Source of the DNA: Pseudocolwellia sp048296855
GTDB lineage: Bacteria > Pseudomonadota > Gammaproteobacteria > Enterobacterales > Alteromonadaceae
Assembly (NCBI GenBank): GCA_048296855.1
Contig: CP182631.1
DNA length: 64,000 bases
Direction: 5' to 3' (one strand)
The translations under genes were made by a program, and so were the position numbers. Below, piece after piece: positions 40,235-48,673 of this stretch; position 1 is the first letter of the stretch, and the number at the start of each line of letters is the position of its first letter. The notes beneath the pieces are model-generated. The model was not told where the DNA came from and searched no databases. It saw only the letters and a list, made by a program, of their open reading frames with translations.

Positions 40235-40717
40235 ATGTTAGATTTATTACCTGATTTATATGACCTATACCCTGAGCAATTGCATCTATCAGCGCCACTA
40301 TTTAATAACTACGGAGCTAACACGATATTTTTTGGTGAAATAGTCACGGTAAGCTGCTTTAACGACAACTCAAAAGTAAAAGAATTGGTAGCCACCAATG
40401 GTATAGGTAAAGTGATGGTGGTTGATGGTAAAGCAAGTTTAACTAACGCTCTACTCGGTGACATGTTAGCAGAACAAGCCGTTAATAATGGCTGGCAAGG
40501 TATAGTTATTAACGGATGTATAAGAGATGCTGGCACTATAGCCACTCTACCGTTAGGCGTTAAAGCTTTAGGTTGTAATCCTATTAAAACTGACAAGTTA
40601 GGCCTTGGTGAAATTAACATTCCTGTTAGTTTTGCTGATACGCTATTTACCCCCGGCTATTATATTTACGGCGATGCTAACGGATTAGCCGTAAGCAAAC
40701 ATTTATTAACCCTATAA
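40235..40717 (+). CDS. rraA: RraA-family protein
   Basis: RraA binds RNase E in E. coli and lowers its activity; many homologues outside enterobacteria are instead 4-hydroxy-4-methyl-2-oxoglutarate aldolases. The 160 residues are the usual length and carry GDMLAEQAVNNGWQGIVING and CIRDAGTI, the conserved ligand/metal loop. The enzymic Asp and Arg of the aldolase type appear to be kept in that CIRD segment, so both roles remain possible. Followed 30 bp later by the CysG-like gene, probably as an operon. Confidence 0.9.
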   Translation: MLDLLPDLYDLYPEQLHLSAPLFNNYGANTIFFGEIVTVSCFNDNSKVKELVATNGIGKVMVVDGKASLTNALLGDMLAEQAVNNGWQGIVINGCIRDAGTIATLPLGVKALGCNPIKTDKLGLGEINIPVSFADTLFTPGYYIYGDANGLAVSKHLLTL

Positions 40718-40747
40718 GATATGACTTATAAATTTTTTGAGTAACCC

Positions 40748-41713
40748 ATGAAATACTTTCCTATATTTTTAGACGCAAAGCACATTAACGCCATAGTGAT
40801 TGGCGGAGGCGATGTTGCAGCTCGTAAAATTGAATTACTGTTGAAAACAACAACTCGCATTACAGTTATGTCTGAACAACTATCGATTAGTGTTGAACGC
40901 TTAGTTAACACTCACCAACTTACATGGTTACAACACAACTATCGCGATGGATATTTAAAAAATTGTAACTTAGTTATTGCGGCAACAGACAATACCCAAG
41001 TAAACCAAGATGTCGCTAAGGAAGCCTTTGAACTAAAACTATTAACGAATGTGGTTGATCAACCTGAACTTTGTACTTATATAACGCCAGCGATTATAGA
41101 TCGTGATCCCATGTTAATTGCTATGTCGAGCTCAGGTAGTGCACCAATATTATTAAGAATGTTACGTGAACAAATAGAAAAAACATTACCCGATGGGTAC
41201 GGCAAGCTTGCTGATTTTTCACTTAAGTTTAGAGATCATGTAAAAGCACGTGTTAAAGGCATAAGAAATAGAAGAACATTCTGGGAAAACACTTTAAGAG
41301 GTTCTATAGGCCAGCTAATTTTAAGTGACGAAAGTAAAGAAGCCGAACAACAGCTCATCGCAAGCTTGAAAGAAAAAATAGCGCCTCCCAAAGGCGAAAT
41401 AGTCTTTATTCACACCCTTAACGGTGACCCCGATAATTTAACGTTAAAAGCACATAGAGAATTACAATTTGCAGACGCTGTTTTTTATGATGAAACGGTG
41501 AATATTACGTTAATAGAATATGTTAGGCGTGATGCCGACAAATATCCGCAAGATATTGCAACATCCGTATTAATTAACTTTCAACATGCTTTAGATTTAG
41601 CAGAACAAGGACAAAAAGTGATTTATTTATTATCTGGACATCACCCACTACCTAAAAACAAAGCCTTATTACAAAGTAACATCACCTATAAAGAACTCAA
41701 CTGCGGTAGTTAA
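40748..41713 (+). CDS. CysG-like siroheme synthase with a shortened methyltransferase half
   Basis: The first ~200 residues are the CysG-B part: an NAD-binding Rossmann fold (AIVIGGGDVAARKIELLL), the NVVDQPELCTYITPAI segment and SSSGSAPILLRMLRE. This part should oxidise precorrin-2 to sirohydrochlorin and insert iron. From about residue 220 the protein resembles the N-terminal third of the uroporphyrinogen methyltransferase (GEIVFIHTLNGDPDNLTLKA, then ADAVFYDETV, then VRRDADKYP), but the whole protein is 321 residues against ~457 in CysG. The SAM site GxGxG is reduced (HTLNGDPD). The first methylation must come from another enzyme. Confidence 0.8.
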   Translation: MKYFPIFLDAKHINAIVIGGGDVAARKIELLLKTTTRITVMSEQLSISVERLVNTHQLTWLQHNYRDGYLKNCNLVIAATDNTQVNQDVAKEAFELKLLTNVVDQPELCTYITPAIIDRDPMLIAMSSSGSAPILLRMLREQIEKTLPDGYGKLADFSLKFRDHVKARVKGIRNRRTFWENTLRGSIGQLILSDESKEAEQQLIASLKEKIAPPKGEIVFIHTLNGDPDNLTLKAHRELQFADAVFYDETVNITLIEYVRRDADKYPQDIATSVLINFQHALDLAEQGQKVIYLLSGHHPLPKNKALLQSNITYKELNCGS

Positions 41714-41817
41714 GCCCAATAGATTTACATTTTTTTAACAAAAGTAAATCGATATATAACAATATATACTTTAAAGTGTTAAAATTAGTCTGTCGTTTAA
41801 TATTAAAGGGAATACCT

Positions 41818-42225
41818 ATGTTCGATCTTAAAAAAATTATTTCTGCTGCTATTTGTGCAGCTTCTGTTTTAGCTCTTTCTGCATGTAGTGAAGATGCATC
41901 TAAAACTGAACCTAAAAAAGCTGAAGCTTCTTTAACTGAAAGTGCTACAGATGCTAGTTCATCTGCAATGGATTCAGTAAAAGAAGTAAGTTCTGAAGTT
42001 ATGGAATCAGCTAAAGAAGCAGGTGCTGAGGTTATGGAATCAGCTAAAGAAGCTGGTACTGAAGCATTAGAAGCAGGCTCTGACGCTATGGAATCGGCTA
42101 AAGAAGCTGGTTCTGAAGCTATGGATTCAGCTAAAGAAAAAGGTGCTGACTTAATGGACAGCGCTAAAGATAAAGCTGCTGAAGCGAAAGCAAAAGCTAA
42201 GGAAATGATGTCTGACGAAGGTTAA
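41818..42225 (+). CDS. Small lipoprotein with 11-residue Lys/Glu/Ala repeats (LEA-like)
   Basis: From the ATG at 41818 (AAAGGG upstream) there are 135 residues; a longer frame reaches 41776 but lacks a ribosome site. The signal ends in a lipobox, LALSAC, with C23. The rest has almost no hydrophobic core and is made of amphipathic 11-residue units (MESAKEAGAEV, MESAKEAGTEA, MESAKEAGSEA, MDSAKEKGADL). This is the pattern of LEA/apolipoprotein-like helices. It could coat membranes or wall material under stress; no function is known. A strong terminator follows. Confidence 0.75.
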   Translation: MFDLKKIISAAICAASVLALSACSEDASKTEPKKAEASLTESATDASSSAMDSVKEVSSEVMESAKEAGAEVMESAKEAGTEALEAGSDAMESAKEAGSEAMDSAKEKGADLMDSAKDKAAEAKAKAKEMMSDEG

Positions 42226-42240
42226 TCTTCTTCAACATAT

Positions 42241-42268
42241 AAAAAAACGGACTCAGGTCCGTTTTTTT
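42241..42268 (+). terminator. Terminator after the LEA-like lipoprotein
   Basis: AAAAAAACGGAC and GTCCGTTTTTTT with a short loop; a strong T-run follows. Confidence 0.88.
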
Positions 42269-42305
42269 TATAGTTAAAAACTTACCTTTTTATTAAAGCT
42301 GCTAT

Positions 42306-42518
42306 CTGGAGATCCACTAAAAACAGTTTAGACACAGATTTTACATTTCAAGCACAATATAAATACAGACATCCATGTATGCAAGGCATTAAGTTTACGC
42401 CATGGTTATTCTCGGTAACTGCTCCTGCATTACCCTAATACCCTACATCCTGTAGGAAGCGGACTAAAGTATGCATTCTTTTTAGAGCCATCGAAGAAGC
42501 GCACCTTGATTGGTAACG
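42306..42518 (-). repeat. Dispersed repeat, copy A (split by the IS1111-type element)
   Basis: Read on the minus strand this matches 54680-54890 across about 200 bp. The best stretch is GGAGCAGTTA...GAATAACCAT...CGTAAACTTAATGCCTTGCATACATGGATG. Its outer end, TATACCCG|TTACCAATCAAG, is cut by the IS1111-type element, and the missing TATACCCG is found on the far side at 43915-43922. The opposite terminal repeat is not found near 42300, so this copy is shortened there. Confidence 0.75.
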
Positions 42519-42598
42519 ATGAAATGGTCTCCTCCTAACGGCATCACAATGTGCCAAACTTAGTGTTGAAAATAAAGTTAACAGAAGAAGAGACCATT

Positions 42599-43652
42599 AT
42601 GAATATTACAACAGTAGGTTTAGATATAGCAAAAAATGTTTTTCATTTTATCGGCTGTAATCAAGCAGGGAAAATAGTTAAAAAGAAAATGTTAAAAAGA
42701 CGAGACGTGCTGGTATATTTTTCTCAATTACCGCCTTGCCTTGTTGCCTTGTTGCCTTGTTGCCATGGAAGCGTGTTCAGGTGCACATTATTGGACAAGA
42801 GAAATAACAAAATTAGGGCATAACGTGAAACAAATAGCCCCGCAACACGTTAAAGCTTTTTTAAGAGGTAATAAAAATGATTACAACGATGCCTTAGCTA
42901 TTTGTGAAGCGTCGATGAAACCAGAAATGCGCTTTGTCAGCCCAAAAACACAAGAGCAGCAAGATATTCAAGCTTTGCATGTGTTAAGGAAGAAATGTGA
43001 ACGAGACAGAACAGCAAACAGTAATGAAATTAGAGGTTTATTATCCGAATATGGTGTGGTGCTCCCGATAGGAATAAACCATGTATATAAAATGCTCCCT
43101 GAATTATTTGATAAAGAAAAAGAAAATAATTTAAGTGTGCTATTTAAAGAATTATTAGCACAACATTACCAAAAACTGACGGAATTAAGAGAGCACTTAA
43201 CTTATTATACGAAAAAGATAAAAGTGTTAAGTAAAAGTGAAGAATGTCAGCGCTTGCAAAGCATTCCAGGGTTTGGTCCGATTGTATCGAGTGCTTTCTA
43301 TCAACACGTAGGAAATGGAGCCGCCTATAAAAATGGACGTTGTGTTTCAGCTTCCATAGGGCTTGTACCCAAACAGCATAGCACGGGAGGAAAAGAGCGT
43401 TTACAAGGAATAAGTAAACGTGGAAATGCATATTTACGAACGTTATTAGTGCATGGAGCACGTTCAGTAGTCAGCAAGAACGAGGGTAAGAAAACGCCGT
43501 TAGCTAATTGGATAAGAAGGTTGGTCCTCACACAAGGGAAAAATAAAGCGACGGTAGCCTTAGCAAATAAATTAGCGCGTATAGGTTGGGTGATATTAAA
43601 AAAGGGAGGTTGTTATGATGGAGAGCTCGCCAGCTTCACTAACAACACTTGA
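42599..43652 (+). pseudogene. IS110-family transposase, frameshifted by an 8-bp repeat
   Basis: The N-terminal part (MNITTVGLDIAKNVFHF, the DEDD RuvC-like start) reads to about 42735 in one frame, and the rest (MEACSGAHYW, then GNKNDYNDALAICEA) reads in another from 42741. The C-terminal transposase_20 domain (LQSIPGFGPIVSSAF, ASIGLVPKQHSTGGKERLQGI) is complete. At 42736-42764 there are three and a half copies of TTGCCTTG. Removing two copies restores PPCLVAMEACSG, the expected sequence. So a 16-bp expansion broke the frame, and the gene is off unless slippage restores it. Confidence 0.88.
42736..42764 (+). repeat. 8-bp tandem repeat inside the transposase
   Basis: TTGCCTTG repeated three times plus TTGCC. 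One copy plus the partial unit would be in frame; three plus the partial unit is not. Confidence 0.9.
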
Positions 43653-43899
43653 ATTAAATAAAAGTAATAAGTAGTAAAAGTTCAACCCTAAGAATTGCTA
43701 AATAAAGTGATAAAAATGACAAACAGGTCAAACCGACCTATTGAAAACCTGATATACCCGTAGGAATTTAATTCCGAGGTCACGATAAGGACAATAGGTG
43801 CGAAGTTCATTAAGGCTATGAGTAACAAAACACTTAATAAGCCGAATATACGGACGCAAATCTATCCCTGTCATATTATCAATTTATACTTGCAATATT
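43653..43899 (+). ncRNA. Candidate guide (seekRNA/bridge-type) RNA region of the IS1111-type element
   Basis: 247 bp between the transposase stop and the right inverted repeat, with no open frame. In IS1111-type elements this is where the guide RNA is known to lie. Small hairpins are visible: AGGTC-AAACC-GACCT (43725-43739) and GGAAT-TTA-ATTCC (43763-43775). TATACCCGTA at 43753-43762 is the reverse complement of TACGGGTATA at 43913-43922, the right flank of the insertion, as expected for a target guide. RNA ends are unknown. Confidence 0.55.
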
Positions 43900-44008
43900 G
43901 GAGGAGACCATATACGGGTATACATTAACGAATGGCCGTTACAAAAAGTTGCACCGTTACGTTATAATAATTAAACATTCGTTTTTCTGAAAACAATCAG
44001 CGTTTAAT

Positions 44009-45730
44009 ATGCCTCAATCAGATCCTTGCTTTATTACTTTCACCCATTCAATTGAAAGTTATTCATTACCAGAACGCTTTACCTTCCCTTTTTATTATCA
44101 ACCACACCCTTTATGTGAATTAGCAGCAAAAGAGCTACAACATTATTTAAGTACTCAAAACGAATGGCTGCACAACTTTGGCTTAACCGATGATAAAAAT
44201 AATGCATCGGGCAAAATGTTTGGCATTTTATTGGTTAAAAACACACAAAAAGAAATAGGTTACTTAACAGCGTTTTCAGGCAAGCTTTGTGGCGAATATA
44301 CGATAGGTCGTTTTGTGCCTTCAGTACCTGAAACCAAACAACTTGCCAGTCAACCTAACGACAGATCGGGTAAAGAATTTTATGAACAATTCGATGTTGA
44401 ACAAATTGAGATAAATAAACTTACAACACAACTAACCCTGTTAGAAAGTAATCCACAGTTAACTCTTTTACAAAATGAGTTACTTGCTGTTGGTTTAGCT
44501 TTTCAAAAAGAGTTAACAAAGCATCAAGAAATAATGGCTGTAAATAGGAAAAACAGAAAAGAGCAGAGAATAAAGGCTGAGCAAGCACTCGATAACGAAA
44601 GTTTAACGCCTTTGTTTAATCAACTTGCTAAAGAAAGCGTACACGATAAAAACCAGTTAAAAATACTAAAGCATAATTGGCAGCAAAAGATAGACAACGT
44701 TCAACAACAATTAAACACGCTTGAACATGAAATTGCACAGCTTAAAAATGAGAGACAAAACCGCTCATCTATTTTACAAAATCAATTATTTCAGCAATAC
44801 CAATTACTGAATAAAAACGGTTGCAGTAAATCATTACAAGAAATTTTCAAACCTACACCACAACAAGTCCCACCTTCTGGTTCTGGCGATTGTGCTGCAC
44901 CCAAATTAATCCAATACGCTTTTAAAAATAATTACAAAATATTAGCCATGGCAGAATTTTGGTGGGGTGTTTCACCTAAATCAGAAATTAGACAGCACAA
45001 AAATTATTATCCTGCTTGTTCAGGTAAATGCGAGCCTATTCTTAATTGGATGCTTGAAGGAATAGAACAAGATGAAAATCCCTTACTCGTAAACACTGTC
45101 GATAACAAACAACTCGACATTTTATATCAAGACGAAGTCATGGCGATTATAAACAAGCCACACGACATGTTATCGGTCCCCGGAAAGCACATTCAAGATT
45201 CTGTATATACTCGTATTAAGCAATTAATACCTTCAGCCAGTGGCCCTATTATTGTTCATCGTCTTGATATGTCGACTTCTGGCCTAATGGTTATTGCTTT
45301 AACTAAAAGAGCACATAAGCAATTACAAAAACAGTTTATTCAGCGAGAAGTGCATAAACGATATGTCGCTTTACTTGATGGGATCATTGAAACCGAAACG
45401 GGAGAAATAACCCTACCGCTAATGGGGGATTTTTATAACCGTCCTCGCCAGCTTGTATGTACTGAAATAGGAAAACCAGCTCACACAACATGGCAAGTTA
45501 TTGGCTATACAAAAAACAATAAAACAAAAGTATATCTAAGCCCAAAAACCGGACGAACACATCAATTAAGAGTACACAGTGCTCACATATTAGGTTTAAA
45601 CACACCTATTGTAGGTGATGATTTATATGGTACTACCGCGAATCGCTTACACCTACATGCAGAACAATTAACGCTAAAGCACCCATTAACAAAAAAAGAG
45701 CTAACGTTTCAATCAGCTCCTGATTTTTAG
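44009..45730 (+). CDS. RluA-family pseudouridine synthase with long coiled-coil N-terminus
   Basis: 573 residues. The catalytic RluA domain is C-terminal (about 365-570): MAIINKPHDMLSVPGKH, the catalytic Asp in IVHRLDMSTSGLMV, LSPKTGRTHQLRVH and VGDDLYG. The first ~360 residues are a non-catalytic part with an unknown fold (1-120), a charged coiled coil (about 140-265), and a PSGSGDCAAPKLIQYAFKNN segment seen in other long RluA-like proteins. Ordinary RluA/C/D are 220-330 residues. The RNA target is unknown. The ATG follows the IS-bearing repeat, so its promoter region may have been changed by the insertion. Confidence 0.85.
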   Translation: MPQSDPCFITFTHSIESYSLPERFTFPFYYQPHPLCELAAKELQHYLSTQNEWLHNFGLTDDKNNASGKMFGILLVKNTQKEIGYLTAFSGKLCGEYTIGRFVPSVPETKQLASQPNDRSGKEFYEQFDVEQIEINKLTTQLTLLESNPQLTLLQNELLAVGLAFQKELTKHQEIMAVNRKNRKEQRIKAEQALDNESLTPLFNQLAKESVHDKNQLKILKHNWQQKIDNVQQQLNTLEHEIAQLKNERQNRSSILQNQLFQQYQLLNKNGCSKSLQEIFKPTPQQVPPSGSGDCAAPKLIQYAFKNNYKILAMAEFWWGVSPKSEIRQHKNYYPACSGKCEPILNWMLEGIEQDENPLLVNTVDNKQLDILYQDEVMAIINKPHDMLSVPGKHIQDSVYTRIKQLIPSASGPIIVHRLDMSTSGLMVIALTKRAHKQLQKQFIQREVHKRYVALLDGIIETETGEITLPLMGDFYNRPRQLVCTEIGKPAHTTWQVIGYTKNNKTKVYLSPKTGRTHQLRVHSAHILGLNTPIVGDDLYGTTANRLHLHAEQLTLKHPLTKKELTFQSAPDF

Positions 45731-45757
45731 ACTAAAAATAAGTGGTTATACAAAATA

Positions 45758-47425
45758 TTAAAAAACGATTGAAACACCTCTATGACGTTTTCTATGTTCA
45801 GAAGCCGCAGTGAGCTTTCCATCACGTTGCAGTATTATTTGTACATCGCCAAAAGACTCTTGCTTGGTGTTGTAGCCCATTTGTTGTAACTCACCAATTA
45901 CCTTTTTATCTATGCCGGCATAATGCACAATTTTATTTTTAGGCCATAGTTGATGGTGGAATCTCGCGCTATTGGCTGCATTTTCAGCCGTCATATTAAA
46001 CTCAACCGCGTTCAGTATTGACTGATACACTGATGAAATAATGGTTGTACCGCCAGGCGATCCAGTAACTAACTCAACGTTACCTGCTTTTAATAAAATA
46101 GTAGGAGACATAGAAGACAACATACGCTTATGCGGCTGAACTTCGTTTGCTACGCCACCTAAAGCACCAAAAACATTAGCCACTCCAGGTTTTACACTAA
46201 AATCGTCCATCTCATCATTTAAAATAAACCCAGCGCCTTCAACAATAACACCACTACCAAATGTATAGTTGATGGTAGTAGTGTTAGAAATAGCATTACC
46301 CCATTTATCAACAATTGAAAAATGCGTAGTATCAGTGCTTTCTTTCAAGCCGGGTTTAATACTTTCTGTATTCGATATTTTGTCGAGTGTAATATCAGAT
46401 GCGCGTTCAACTAAGTACGCTTGAGTCAGTAGTTTTGATTGAGGTACGTTGTAAAAGTCGGGATCACCTAAATATTCAGCTCTGTCAGCAAAAACACGTT
46501 TTCCTATTTCTGACAGTAAATGAACATACTGAGTAGAGTTATGTGTTAAAGGCTGATCTTGTTTTACTGCTTTCTGCTTTACCACATCAAACATAGTTAG
46601 CCATTGTAGTACCGCAATTCCACCTGAACTTGGCGGTGGTGCAGTAACCACTTCATAATCACGCCATTTTTTCTGTAGCGGTTTACGCCACTTTATACGG
46701 TAAGCGTCTAAATCTTCCTCAGTGATAATACCGCCGTGTTCTTTCATAAAAGCACTAATCGTTTTCGCCGTTTTTCCTTTATAAAAACCATCTCGACCAT
46801 GTTTAGCAATGAGTTTTAAGGTGGCGGCAAGTTCAGGCTGTTTAAATATTTGACCTGTTTTAGCCTGTGAAAAATAACGTGAAAAATTCACATTAATTGC
46901 TTCTTTTTCAAAACTGTCAATTCTCCATTCAATAGCTTTACGCAAGGTAGGATGAACAATAAAGCCCTCCTCAGCTAACTTAATCGCGGGTGCTAATAAT
47001 TCTTCCCACGATTTAGTTCCGTATTTTTTGTGAGCTTGCCACATACCTTCAACCGTACCGGGAACGCCTGACGATAAAATGCCATATAAAGATAAATGAA
47101 GGATTACATTTTTTTGCTCATCTAAATACATATCTTTATGAGCAGCAGCGGGAGCAGTTTCTCGATAATCTAAAAAGTCTGAAGTGCCATCTTTATATAT
47201 GGTCATAAAGCCACCACCACCAATATTACCGGCTTCAGGTAAAGTTACCGCCAAAACAAATTGCGCAGCAATTGCAGCATCAATAGCATTACCACCATTT
47301 TGTAATATTTGTTTAGCTTCAGTTGCACTGTAGCTATCAGGCATAGCAACAGCCGATTGAGCAAAACCAGATCTTGATGCAATAAAACTTATTAAAGCAA
47401 AAACGATTATGTATATATTTTTCAT
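45758..47425 (-). CDS. ggt: Gamma-glutamyltransferase (periplasmic)
   Basis: Breaks down glutathione and other gamma-glutamyl compounds. 555 residues with a signal peptide ending near residue 22 (SRSGFAQS). The precursor cleaves itself before a Thr that becomes the nucleophile; this is in STDTTHFSIVDKWGNAIS, about residue 365. GGGGFMTIY, APPPSSGGIAVLQ and TGSPGGTTIISSV (oxyanion and substrate loops) are typical. It is convergent with the RluA-type gene and divergent from the glucosylglycerate operon. Confidence 0.93.
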   Translation of the reverse strand: MKNIYIIVFALISFIASRSGFAQSAVAMPDSYSATEAKQILQNGGNAIDAAIAAQFVLAVTLPEAGNIGGGGFMTIYKDGTSDFLDYRETAPAAAHKDMYLDEQKNVILHLSLYGILSSGVPGTVEGMWQAHKKYGTKSWEELLAPAIKLAEEGFIVHPTLRKAIEWRIDSFEKEAINVNFSRYFSQAKTGQIFKQPELAATLKLIAKHGRDGFYKGKTAKTISAFMKEHGGIITEEDLDAYRIKWRKPLQKKWRDYEVVTAPPPSSGGIAVLQWLTMFDVVKQKAVKQDQPLTHNSTQYVHLLSEIGKRVFADRAEYLGDPDFYNVPQSKLLTQAYLVERASDITLDKISNTESIKPGLKESTDTTHFSIVDKWGNAISNTTTINYTFGSGVIVEGAGFILNDEMDDFSVKPGVANVFGALGGVANEVQPHKRMLSSMSPTILLKAGNVELVTGSPGGTTIISSVYQSILNAVEFNMTAENAANSARFHHQLWPKNKIVHYAGIDKKVIGELQQMGYNTKQESFGDVQIILQRDGKLTAASEHRKRHRGVSIVF

Positions 47426-47791
47426 GCCTACTCCATTCCATTACTTAACATTATTACTGAAGACTTTAGCATGTATATCAATATGAAAAACTACCCAAGC
47501 AGTTTTACTTAAAAAGCTTTCCTTTATGATGTAAAAGGATACGTACATTATAAATGTTCTCTATAATCTATTTAAATAATCATTATCCTCATAAACTCGC
47601 ATTGCACCAAAACAATGCAATAAAGTAGATTTTAGGATGAAACTAAAGATAAACTTAAAATTTAAACACAACAAAAACGAATATAAAAACAAATAAATTC
47701 AATAACTTAATTTCGATTTTCGCCATTAAAAATCATCTGGCACAAGAGTTGTAAGACTTATATTACGTAAAATGGATGGATACTAAAGGTT
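47426..47791 (+). other. Divergent promoter region, ggt / glucosylglycerate operon
   Basis: 366 bp, AT-rich, no open frame of note. It contains a sigma-54-like TGGCAC-N5-TTGTA at 47738-47753, 39 bp before the first operon ATG. I see no other clear operator or riboswitch. Confidence 0.5.
47738..47753 (+). promoter_or_regulatory. Possible sigma-54 promoter of the glucosylglycerate operon
   Basis: TGGCAC, 5 bp, TTGTA against the consensus TGGCAC-N5-TTGC(A/T): nine of ten bases fit. The mismatch falls on the important -12 GC (here GT), so confidence is low. Confidence 0.3.
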
Positions 47792-48667
47792 ATGCTTTCA
47801 GCTTTCATGAAAAAAAATTGGTTACCGGATGAATTCAAACTTTTAGTTGAAGAGAATTATTTACCCTTAGCAGAGCGAATATTTAAAGCTTATCAAGAGC
47901 AAGGGTCACCTTATTTTGTGGGTGTAAATGGCTGCCAAGGTAGCGGTAAATCAACACTTTCAGATTATTTAGCGCATTATTTATCAGGTACACATCAACT
48001 GAATGTTGTGGTGATGTCGCTTGATGATTTTTACTTATCAAGAACAGCCAGAAATAAACTGGCTCAAATCGTACACCCTTTATTAAAAACCCGTGGAGTT
48101 CCAGGAACACATAACACCGATTTACTTGAAAGCATACTAGCTAAAGTAAAAACGCGCCAAACTGATTTTTTGATTCCTCGCTTTAACAAAGTAACGGACG
48201 ATCCTTATGATGAAAGCCAATGGCAACATATAGATAAGCCTATAGATATTCTTATTCTTGAAGGCTGGTGCTGGGGCGTTACTGCACAAACCACATCAGA
48301 ACTAACCACTCCTATTAATAGTCTTGAAAAAGAAGAAGACAAACAAAGGGTGTGGCGCACCTATGTTAATGAACAATTACGTGCAAGCTACCAACCTCTA
48401 TACGACTACATGAATTTTTGGGTGGCTTTACAAACCCCATCTTTCGATAGCGTGTATAAATGGCGCTTAGAGCAAGAACAAAAGTTAATTAAAACGCTTT
48501 CATCAACAAAACAAACAAACGTAATGAACGAAGCTCAAATTTTAAATTTTATTCAATATTTTCAACGTTTAACAACACATGGAATACAATCTTTGCCTTT
48601 AATCGCTAATACTATTTTTTATCTAAACGAAAACCGCTGTATTACCCAATGTGTTGAAAAGGACTAA
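47792..48667 (+). CDS. D-glycerate kinase (GLYK-like P-loop kinase)
   Basis: 291 residues of the P-loop kinase type related to plant/fungal D-glycerate 3-kinase. The Walker A is GCQGSGKST (residues 47-55). VMSLDDFYLSRTAR, the HPLLKTRGVPGTHNTDLL motif and IPRFNKVTDDPYDESQW follow, then LILEGWCWGV. It should turn glycerate into 3-phosphoglycerate, the acceptor used by the synthase two genes downstream. First gene of a four-gene operon, 6 bp before the next ATG. ATG 47807 is another possible start. Confidence 0.85.
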   Translation: MLSAFMKKNWLPDEFKLLVEENYLPLAERIFKAYQEQGSPYFVGVNGCQGSGKSTLSDYLAHYLSGTHQLNVVVMSLDDFYLSRTARNKLAQIVHPLLKTRGVPGTHNTDLLESILAKVKTRQTDFLIPRFNKVTDDPYDESQWQHIDKPIDILILEGWCWGVTAQTTSELTTPINSLEKEEDKQRVWRTYVNEQLRASYQPLYDYMNFWVALQTPSFDSVYKWRLEQEQKLIKTLSSTKQTNVMNEAQILNFIQYFQRLTTHGIQSLPLIANTIFYLNENRCITQCVEKD

Positions 48668-48673
48668 TTAACA

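Larger units (their letters stand above)
42519..43916 (+). mobile_element. IS110-family (IS1111-type) insertion sequence
   Basis: About 1.4 kb. Subterminal 12-bp perfect inverted repeats ATGGTCTCCTCC (42524-42535) and GGAGGAGACCAT (43900-43911) lie a few bases inside the ends. It has a short left end and a long non-coding right end, the IS1111 pattern. Comparison with the uninterrupted copy at 54561 gives the insertion point in TAACG/ACGGGTATA; at most 3 bp (ACG) are shared, so no real target duplication. The transposase is frameshifted. Confidence 0.85.
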
